A stretch of DNA of 5,795 nt from assembly GCA_038211505.1 (NCBI GenBank), contig JBBQVO010000197.1:1-5795 (forward strand), written 5' to 3'. The stretch comes from JBBQVO01 sp038211505. Its GTDB lineage: Bacteria > Chloroflexota > Dehalococcoidia > DSTF01 > JACRBR01. The position numbers were made by a program, and so were the translations under genes. Below are positions 1-4,873 of the stretch, piece after piece. The notes under the pieces are model-generated. The model did not search any database. It was not told the DNA's origin and was given only the letters and a program-made list of their open reading frames with translations. The first letter of the stretch is position 1, and every line of letters starts with the position of its first letter.

Positions 1-1
1 C

Positions 2-586
2 GGCGGCACTACGGAGGTCGCCGTGATCGCGCTCGGCGGCGTCGTCGTCAGCACATCGATCCGCACCGCCGGCGACGAGATGGATCTTGAGATCATGGCC
101 TACGCCCGCCAGGTTCATAACATGCTGATCGGCGAGCGCACGGCGGAAGAGATCAAGATCGAGGCGGGCTCGGCGTATCCGCTCGACGAAGAAGGCACGG
201 TCGAGATCCGCGGCCGCGATCTGGCGACGGGATTGCCGAAGTCCGTCGAGGTGAGCACCGTCGAGATCCGCGACGCGCTTTCGGGCAGCATCAATGCCGT
301 CATCGATGCCGTGCGATCGACGATCGAAGTGACGCCGCCGGAACTCGTCGCCGATCTGATGTATCGCGGCATCGCGCTCGCGGGCGGCGGTGCGCTGTTG
401 CGCGGTCTCGACCGCCGTCTGGCGCAGGAGACGCGCTTCCCGGTCTACGTCGCCGAAGACCCGCTGCTCTGCGTCGTCCGCGGCACCGGCGAGGTTCTCG
501 AAGAGGCGAAGATGCTGCAGAAGGTGCAGTCCGCCCTCGCCGCCCGCAAGCCCCCGCGCGCCCGTGCCGGCGTCACCGGCTGGTGA
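2..586 (+). CDS. mreB: Rod-shape-determining protein MreB, C-terminal part (5' end outside window)
   Basis: This is the C-terminal 194 residues of the bacterial actin homologue MreB, which polymerises from ATP under the inner membrane and directs lateral cell-wall synthesis. The open frame runs in from the left edge, so the first ATG/GTG seen is internal, not the start. Window residues 1-13 (GGTTEVAVIALGG) match the second phosphate-binding loop of the actin/Hsp70 fold. Residues 123-133 (GIALAGGGALL) match the adenosine-binding loop, and 151-168 carry the family's AEDPL..V..GTG..LEE segment. A full MreB is about 330-350 residues, so roughly the N-terminal 40 percent is missing. The tail after the last helix (KPPRARAGVTGW) is basic and probably disordered. 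It ends in TGA and converges on dapA with a 14-bp gap. No mreC follows on this strand, which is unusual for the classic mre cluster. The family call is very secure. Confidence 0.97.
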   Translation, partial: GGTTEVAVIALGGVVVSTSIRTAGDEMDLEIMAYARQVHNMLIGERTAEEIKIEAGSAYPLDEEGTVEIRGRDLATGLPKSVEVSTVEIRDALSGSINAVIDAVRSTIEVTPPELVADLMYRGIALAGGGALLRGLDRRLAQETRFPVYVAEDPLLCVVRGTGEVLEEAKMLQKVQSALAARKPPRARAGVTGW

Positions 587-588
587 CG
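571..588. terminator. Small hairpin over the mreB stop codon between convergent genes
   Basis: A perfect 7-bp stem (CGTCACC / GGTGACG) with a 4-nt loop GGCT spans 571-588 and includes the mreB TGA. It lies between the convergent mreB and dapA, so it could help end transcripts from either side. Neither flank has a U-rich tract, so it is not a canonical intrinsic terminator. The function is inferred from position only. Confidence 0.3.
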
Positions 589-600
589 TCGTAAAAGCTC

Positions 601-1494
<894 letters not shown>

Positions 1495-1510
1495 GTTTCG
1501 TCAATCCAGA

Positions 1511-1538
1511 AAAATATTCACGAATAATAGCGAGTCAA
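1511..1538 (-). promoter_or_regulatory. Candidate sigma70-type promoter of dapA
   Basis: Read on the minus strand, TTGACT (1538-1533, 5 of 6 to the -35 consensus) is followed by a 16-bp spacer and TATTTT (1516-1511, 4 of 6 to the -10 consensus). This AT-rich patch stands out in GC-rich surroundings. The -10 ends only 16 nt before the dapA ATG, so the mRNA leader would be very short (around 10 nt), consistent with the weak ribosome-binding site there. It is called from pattern and position only. Confidence 0.4.
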
Positions 1539-1689
1539 CTATGCGCTGCCGGTGTCACGGTTCGCATCGATCGGATGTGCAGAACCGGCCGCCCTGGCCA
1601 CCAGCTGTTTCGCGTCGATGCGTGTGCATATCGTACGACGAACGAAGCAGGATCGCCAAGCGTCGAAGTCACCAGCCGCGATCTCCGCG
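1539..1689. other. Non-coding spacer between the dapA promoter and the GIY-YIG unit
   Basis: No credible gene, tRNA or structured RNA was recognised here. Open frames cross the stretch on both strands but encode no recognisable family and look like high-GC chance frames. One small inverted motif, GGCC-GCCCT-GGCC, is visible near 1587-1599. Confidence 0.5.
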
Positions 1690-1744
1690 GTCGTTCTGAG
1701 CGCCGCCAACCGTCATTCTGAGCGCAGCGAAGAATCTCTCCGAT
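1690..1744 (+). repeat. Left arm of the inverted repeat flanking the GIY-YIG gene
   Basis: The arm has two sub-units: a divergent one, GTCGTTCTGAGCGC (1690-1703), and a full one starting at GTCATTCTGAGCGCAGCGAA (1712-1731) and running through the CTCTCCGAT end at 1744. The full sub-unit resembles a dispersed repeat whose chance translation reads HSERSEESLR and which is seen in many unrelated bacterial genomes (from general familiarity, not a search). It pairs in inverted orientation with 2040-2093. On the minus strand it also encodes the C-terminal residues RDSSLRSE and the stop of the GIY-YIG gene. Confidence 0.8.
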
Positions 1745-2041
1745 CAGCAAACCAATCCCCGCTCAAGTCATTCCAGTCCGGATTCGTCTCCTCGATCAGC
1801 GCGATCTTTTTCGAGCGGAGCCACCCTTTGATCTGCTTCTCGCGTGCGATGGCTGCGCGGACGTCGTCGGTAATCTCGACGTGGACGAGAGTGTTGTCGT
1901 GTCGTAGCGCGACGAGAACCCTCTGACCATGCCGCTCTTGCGCTGCTCGACGCGCGCGGCGACGTTGTTCGTTACTCCGGTGTAGATCACGCGCGAGCGG
2001 CTGGCGACGACGTAGACGTAGTACTGCTTTCGTTCTGACAT
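1713..2041 (-). pseudogene. GIY-YIG nuclease superfamily protein (UPF0213/YhbQ-like), frameshifted
   Basis: GIY-YIG proteins of this size (80-110 residues) are single-domain nuclease-like proteins of mostly unknown role. From the ATG at 2041 the frame gives QYYVYVVASRSRVIYTGVTN (residues 6-25), where Y10 and the YTG at 20-22 stand for the GIY and YIG elements and R30 is the conserved arginine. After SRYDTTTL (about residue 51) this frame loses all similarity and stops at 1796. Homology resumes in another frame as VHVEITDDVRAAIAREKQIK, then GW.RSKK.ALIEETNPDW and a stop at 1713-1715, including the conserved glutamate of the RE-K-IK-W motif. Removing one GA of the GAGAG at 1887-1891 restores a continuous 108-residue protein with normal family spacing. 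The start has no clear Shine-Dalgarno and abuts the right repeat arm. It is either a recent pseudogene or a sequencing/assembly error. The family call is secure; the biological role is unknown. Confidence 0.85.
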
Positions 2042-2093
2042 CGGAGAGATCTTCGCTGCGCTCAGAATGACAGTCGGCCGCGCTCAGAATGAC
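2040..2093 (-). repeat. Right arm of the inverted repeat flanking the GIY-YIG gene
   Basis: Read on the minus strand, this is the counterpart of 1690-1744. A first sub-unit GTCATTCTGAGCGC (2093-2080) is followed by a second that begins GTCATTCTGAGCGCAGCGAA and ends ATCTCTCCGAT, the last two bases of which are the start of the GIY-YIG gene's ATG. It differs from the left arm by four substitutions and one missing A. It forms the whole 5' untranslated neighbourhood of the GIY-YIG gene. Confidence 0.8.
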
Positions 2094-2096
2094 GCT

Positions 2097-2120
2097 GGGC
2101 TTCGTCGGAATGACAGTTGG
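2097..2120 (-). repeat. Degenerate third repeat unit outside the right arm
   Basis: On the minus strand this reads CAACTGTCATTCCGACGAAG and onward, keeping the GTCATTC core and a GCGAAG-like end of the main repeat. It follows the other two units at similar spacing, suggesting a small head-to-tail array on the asd side. No clear matching unit was seen outside the left arm. Confidence 0.5.
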
Positions 2121-2142
2121 ACATTGATTGCCGACGCCGCAA

Positions 2143-3171
2143 CTACACCAACCCGCGCTTGATCATCTCTTCCGCGATCTGGATCGCGTCCAACGCGGCG
2201 CCTTTGCGGATGTTATCCGACGAGATCCACATGGCGATGCTGTTCGCTCTCGATGAGTCTTCGCGGATGCGGCCGACGTACACCGGATCCTTGCCGGCCG
2301 CCGTGCGCGGCATGGGGTAGAGGTTCGCGGCCGGATCGTCCTGCACCACGACGCCTGGCGCATCTTGCAGCATCTCGCGCACGTCCTTCGCCGTAATCGG
2401 CTTCTCGAACTCGACGTGGACCGCCAGGCTGTGGCCGATGAATACCGGTACGCGCACGCACGTCGCGGACAGCGCGAGCTCCGGCTCGTGCATGATCTTG
2501 CGCGTCTCCGCCATCATCTTCCACTCTTCGTGGGTGTACCCGTCCTCGCGGAACGAGTCGATCTGCGGCAGCACGTTGAAGGCGATCTCGTGCGGATAAA
2601 TCTCCGGTGGCGTCTGCGACTTGCCGGCAGCCCAGTCGCGCGACTGCGACTCCAGCTCGCCGACGGCAGCGGTGCCGGTGCCCGACACCGACTGATACGT
2701 GTCGGCGATGATGCGCGTCACGCGGTTGGCCTTGTGCAGCGGCCAGAGGCACAGCACGAGCGGCGTCGTCGAGCAGTTGGGGATCGCGAGAATGCCCTTA
2801 TGGCCCTCGACGTCGTCACCGTTCACCTCCGGCACGACGAGCGGCACATCCGGCTCTTGCCGCCACACGCTCGAATCGTCGATGACGATCGCGCCGGCGT
2901 CGCGGGCGATCGGCGCGTATTCGCGCGACGCCGCGCTCGAAGCGGAGATGAAGGCGAAGTCGGACCCTTTGAACGAATCCGGCGTCGTCACCTCGACGGT
3001 GATCTCACCCTCCCCGAAGGGAATGCGCTTTCCGGCCGAGCGCTCCGTCGCAAGAAGCTTCAACCCCTTGAGGGGAAACTGGCGCTCGGCGGCGATCTTG
3101 AGGAATTCCTTCCCCACGACCCCGGTCGCGCCCACGACGGCGACGTTGTACTGCTTGGCCTGCGCTGACAT
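2143..3171 (-). CDS. asd: Aspartate-semialdehyde dehydrogenase
   Basis: Asd reduces aspartyl-4-phosphate with NADPH to aspartate-4-semialdehyde, the branch-point metabolite for lysine/diaminopimelate, threonine and methionine. The 342-residue product has the N-terminal NADP-binding motif VVGATGVVG (12-20), the catalytic cysteine C133 in PNCSTTP, Q160 in TYQSVSGTG, and R240 and H247 in the CVRVPVFIGH segment, a complete active site. The C-terminal half (R301 onward, NSIAMWISSDNIRKGAALDA) is also typical. I chose the ATG at 3171 because it starts just before the NADP-binding strand and has GGAGGGAG (3189-3182) 10 nt upstream. An in-frame ATG at 3255 would add 28 unconserved residues and begins inside an intergenic repeat. 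The gene points toward dapA on the same strand, which uses its product, but a GIY-YIG/repeat unit lies between them. No convincing promoter or riboswitch was recognised upstream. Confidence 0.96.
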   Translation of the reverse strand: MSAQAKQYNVAVVGATGVVGKEFLKIAAERQFPLKGLKLLATERSAGKRIPFGEGEITVEVTTPDSFKGSDFAFISASSAASREYAPIARDAGAIVIDDSSVWRQEPDVPLVVPEVNGDDVEGHKGILAIPNCSTTPLVLCLWPLHKANRVTRIIADTYQSVSGTGTAAVGELESQSRDWAAGKSQTPPEIYPHEIAFNVLPQIDSFREDGYTHEEWKMMAETRKIMHEPELALSATCVRVPVFIGHSLAVHVEFEKPITAKDVREMLQDAPGVVVQDDPAANLYPMPRTAAGKDPVYVGRIREDSSRANSIAMWISSDNIRKGAALDAIQIAEEMIKRGLV

Positions 3172-3181
3172 CCGGCTTCCA

Positions 3182-3189
3182 CTCCCTCC
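3182..3189 (-). promoter_or_regulatory. Ribosome-binding site of asd
   Basis: GGAGGGAG on the minus strand, 10 nt before the ATG at 3171, is a strong Shine-Dalgarno match and decides the start codon against the in-frame upstream ATG at 3255. Confidence 0.7.
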
Positions 3190-3246
3190 GGAGAACGTGC
3201 AGAGGCCGACACTGCGGCCCCCGTTGCCGACATGATATCCGACGGC

Positions 3247-3287
3247 GGAAACCACCCCGGCTCGCGCCGCTCGCGGGGCGATGCAGA
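3247..3287 (-). repeat. 41-bp intergenic repeat, copy 1 (inverted relative to copy 2)
   Basis: On the minus strand it starts TCTGCATCGCCCCGCG and ends GGGGTGGTTTCC. It matches 4532-4572 on the plus strand at 38 of 41 positions. Just outside it, both copies share an AATCTGTG motif, offset by a short indel. A CCCCG/CGGGG pair inside this copy could form a short stem. Confidence 0.85.
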
Positions 3288-3336
3288 CTCCACAGATTTT
3301 CGCAGATGGGAGGATCCGTGGGACTTACACTGAGAT

Positions 3337-3368
3337 GCGTGACTGCGTGACTGCGTGACTGCGTGATT
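3337..3368 (+). repeat. Tandem repeat of the 8-bp unit GCGTGACT
   Basis: Three perfect units and a fourth with one change (GCGTGATT) lie head to tail, followed by a related 9-bp unit GCGTGGACT at 3369-3377. The period of 8 is not a multiple of three and no gene covers it, so this is a non-coding microsatellite-like tract, likely variable in copy number. Confidence 0.85.
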
Positions 3369-3550
3369 GCGTGGACTGCGCGGCGCTGCGACGTGGTGGT
3401 CGAATGCCATGTAGGGGCGGCCCGGCGTGGCCGTCGCAGATCCGCCGCAGGAGGACCCGTCGCCGGGGCGACGCTGTTGCGAACCGCAACCGTCGCGGCC
3501 CGGTCACGTCGAGGGTGCCAGACATCGGCGACCCACACTGGAGATGTGAC

Positions 3551-4318
3551 ATGCGGATCTGGCTGATCCTTGCAGCGTTAGTGATTGGCGAGCAGGCAAT
3601 CGCTTGCGGCGGCGGCGACTCGACCTCGACTGCGACGCCCGTGGGTACGTCGAGCGTCGCGACCTCGGCCACGAAGCCAGCGTTGACGCGCGTTGCGACA
3701 GCAGCGGCCGTCACGCCAACCACACCAACGGCCGACGTACCGGTGATATCGACGACTCCGGCCGCCGCCGGCGCAAACAGCCCCGCTATCAACATTGGGA
3801 TCAGCGATCCAACGCTCGACTGTCTCGCGAACACGAACGGCGCCGCGATCGATTGCACGCCATCTGCGCTGGATATCCGCGGACTGACCGTGGCGACTGA
3901 TCCTGACGGGCAGATCGTCGTCGAGGTTGTCCTCAGCAATCCGGGACTGTTGGGGCTGAGCAACTACGCATTGACGGTCGCATTCGACGTCGACCGTGAT
4001 GCGACGACGGGCGATCAGTCGTTTCGGGCCTCCCATGGCATCGGCGCCGATCTCATCCTGACCTACGTCGTCAAGGATCTGGTGGCGACGAACAGCGCGA
4101 TCGCGATCGAACGAGGCGTGGCCGGCCCGCTCGAGCCGTCGCTCGTCTCGTGGACGTTTGTCGACTCCCCACACGTTGAAGCCACGGTTGGGTTCACCTC
4201 GCTCACCGCAGCGAATGGTTTCTACGCCGTCGCCTCCGTCGCCATCGGCGACCGGCACGACGATGTGCCGAACAACGCGAAGTTGTCGTTTCCAGAAGGC
4301 GCCGAGATCCCGAGGTAA
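3551..4318 (+). CDS. Predicted lipoprotein of unknown function with Ser/Thr-rich linker
   Basis: I do not recognise the family. The 255-residue product begins with a short signal peptide (MR, then hydrophobic IWLILAALVIG) ending in AIAC, a somewhat atypical lipobox with C19 as the probable lipidated residue, followed by GGGDS. This predicts export and membrane anchoring on the outer face. Residues 22-75 are rich in Ser, Thr, Ala and Pro, a typical flexible tether. Residues 80-255 alternate hydrophobic and polar residues, as expected of beta strands, and contain an Asp-rich loop FDVDRDATTG (145-154) that could bind calcium. C91 and C102 could form a disulphide. The beta domain is reminiscent of DOMON/CBM9-like sandwich domains, but this is only a resemblance. 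GGAG (3540-3543) lies 7 nt before the ATG and supports the start. The gene stands alone between repeat-rich spacers, so context gives no role. Confidence 0.8.
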   Translation: MRIWLILAALVIGEQAIACGGGDSTSTATPVGTSSVATSATKPALTRVATAAAVTPTTPTADVPVISTTPAAAGANSPAINIGISDPTLDCLANTNGAAIDCTPSALDIRGLTVATDPDGQIVVEVVLSNPGLLGLSNYALTVAFDVDRDATTGDQSFRASHGIGADLILTYVVKDLVATNSAIAIERGVAGPLEPSLVSWTFVDSPHVEATVGFTSLTAANGFYAVASVAIGDRHDDVPNNAKLSFPEGAEIPR

Positions 4319-4586
4319 CTACGACGGCAACCACCGTGGTCTTCCACTAAGGCACACGAATAGACACGAAGGGATCCACCGACGGCACGAACCGCCACAG
4401 AAGTCGCGGGATCTGTCCCTCGTCGCGTGCGATCGTCCGGCGTGCGCAGCCGCACCAGGTTTCGCGAGCGCGTCACAGCGGCACGTGAGCGCCGCATGCA
4501 CGATCCGTCCTAATCTGTGAGATCGGTGAAATCTGCATCGCCCCGCGGGCGGCGCGAGCCAGGGTGGTTCCCGACTCGCGCGAACG
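4319..4586. other. Repeat-rich non-coding spacer between the lipoprotein gene and rpmB
   Basis: No gene was recognised. The stretch includes a CCACTAAGGCACACGAATAG-type segment with the direct repeat ACACGAA (4354-4360 and 4364-4370), an AATCTGTG...GAAATCTGC segment (about 4512-4536), and the second copy of the 41-bp repeat. Such segments resemble decayed dispersed repeats common in environmental high-GC genomes, judged by familiarity only. No obvious intrinsic terminator with a U tract was seen for either convergent gene. Confidence 0.55.
4532..4572 (+). repeat. 41-bp intergenic repeat, copy 2
   Basis: Copy 2 begins TCTGCATCGCCCCGCG and ends GGGTGGTTCCC. It differs from copy 1 (3247-3287, minus strand) at three of 41 positions, all transitions. 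It lies 15 bp downstream of the rpmB stop codon, so it would be in the rpmB 3' untranslated region. Together the two copies bracket the lipoprotein gene in inverted orientation. Confidence 0.85.
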
Positions 4587-4796
4587 CTAGGCGGACTTGC
4601 TCTGGGTGCGGAGGCAGCGCGTGCAGATGCGGACGCGCACGGAATCGCCGCCGACATGGATAAGCTGGCGGTGGAGGTTCGGGCGGAAGATGCGGTTGGT
4701 TTTGTGCGCTTCGCGCTCCCACCGGCCCGAGTGCTTGTGTCGGATGTTGCGGCCGAACGTCGTGCCCTTGCCGCAGACTGCGCAAATCGCAGGCAT
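4587..4796 (-). CDS. rpmB: Large ribosomal subunit protein bL28
   Basis: bL28 is a small basic protein of the 50S ribosomal subunit. The 69-residue product shows the family's N-terminal CAVCGKG motif and GRNIRHKHSGRWEREAHKTN stretch (15-34), followed by RIFRPNLH. It carries two CxxC pairs (C5/C8 and C58/C61), making it the zinc-ribbon form rather than the cysteine-free form used by some bacteria under zinc limitation. I chose the ATG at 4796, which gives the standard start MPAICAVCG. An in-frame ATG at 4862 would add 22 unrelated residues. The upstream Shine-Dalgarno is weak (GGGG, 8 nt away). The gene is divergent from the fakA-like gene with 77 bp between starts. The family and function are secure. 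Confidence 0.96.
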   Translation of the reverse strand: MPAICAVCGKGTTFGRNIRHKHSGRWEREAHKTNRIFRPNLHRQLIHVGGDSVRVRICTRCLRTQSKSA

Positions 4797-4809
4797 GTGA
4801 TGTACCCCG

Positions 4810-4818
4810 TGATAGAAT
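4810..4818 (+). promoter_or_regulatory. Candidate extended -10 promoter for the fakA-like gene
   Basis: TGATAGAAT fits the extended -10 pattern TGnTATAAT with one mismatch in the hexamer (TAGAAT). No good -35 is seen 17 bp upstream, as expected for extended -10 promoters. Transcription would start near 4825 and leave a leader of about 50 nt before the ATG at 4874. It nearly abuts the rpmB ribosome-binding site on the other strand, so the two divergent genes share a compact control region. It is pattern-based only. Confidence 0.4.
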
Positions 4819-4873
4819 CTGTGAAACACGCAACTGTAGCATTCGATCGGAGCCTGGGGCAACTCGCCCGCCG

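Larger units (their letters stand above)
1690..2093 (-). mobile_element. Putative GIY-YIG / inverted-repeat unit inserted between asd and dapA
   Basis: A short GIY-YIG nuclease-like gene (1713-2041) is enclosed by two imperfect inverted repeats, 1690-1744 and 2040-2093. Aligned head to head they agree at 50 of 55 columns, with four substitutions and a one-base gap. The left arm contains the gene's last codons and its stop, and the right arm ends at its start codon, so gene and repeats form one compact unit of about 400 bp. It separates two lysine-pathway genes on the same strand. No target-site duplication was identified and no transposase family is present. Calling it mobile is an inference from the layout, comparable to REP/RAYT pairs. 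The alternative is that the repeats are ordinary dispersed intergenic elements that happened to settle beside the gene. Confidence 0.45.
3190..3550. other. Non-coding, repeat-bearing spacer between divergent asd and the lipoprotein gene
   Basis: No gene was recognised in this stretch. It holds, in order, one copy of a 41-bp repeat (3247-3287), an 8-bp tandem repeat (3337-3368), and two compact GC-rich hairpins at 3458-3473 (CGTCGCC / GGCGACG, 2-nt loop) and 3476-3490 (GTTGCG / CGCAAC, 3-nt loop). The segment starting GTAGGGGCGGCCCGGCGTGG at 3411 resembles a common dispersed GC-rich intergenic repeat, judged only by familiarity. Promoters for the two divergent genes must lie here, but none is convincing. 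Confidence 0.6.

Noticed and set aside
1539..1689. tRNA or small RNA gene in the spacer
   Set aside because: No cloverleaf-compatible arms or T-loop motif were found by eye.
1552..1926. 124-codon plus-strand frame across the repeat arm (includes HSERSEES)
   Set aside because: It is a chance translation of the dispersed repeat and of the antisense of the GIY-YIG gene.
2365..3168. 267-codon plus-strand open frame opposite asd
   Set aside because: It is a shadow of asd. Its Arg/His/Leu-rich sequence has no recognisable domain, while the minus strand has a complete active site.
3172..3255. N-terminal extension of asd to the ATG at 3255
   Set aside because: The extra 28 residues are not family-like, the ATG lies inside the 41-bp repeat, and a strong Shine-Dalgarno precedes the ATG at 3171.
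3337..3377. Possible CRISPR-like array
   Set aside because: The units are 8 bp and directly contiguous with no spacers, so it is a simple tandem repeat.
3172..3550. Lysine riboswitch or T-box upstream of asd
   Set aside because: No recognisable conserved core or terminator/antiterminator pair was found. The only structures are repeats and short hairpins.
3578..4258. 226-codon minus-strand frame opposite the lipoprotein gene
   Set aside because: It is Arg-rich with no signal or domain. The plus strand has a Shine-Dalgarno, a signal peptide and a coherent domain pattern.
4797..4862. N-terminal extension of rpmB to the ATG at 4862
   Set aside because: bL28 proteins start at MPAICAVCG-type sequence. 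The extension overlaps the divergent promoter region and is not conserved in kind.
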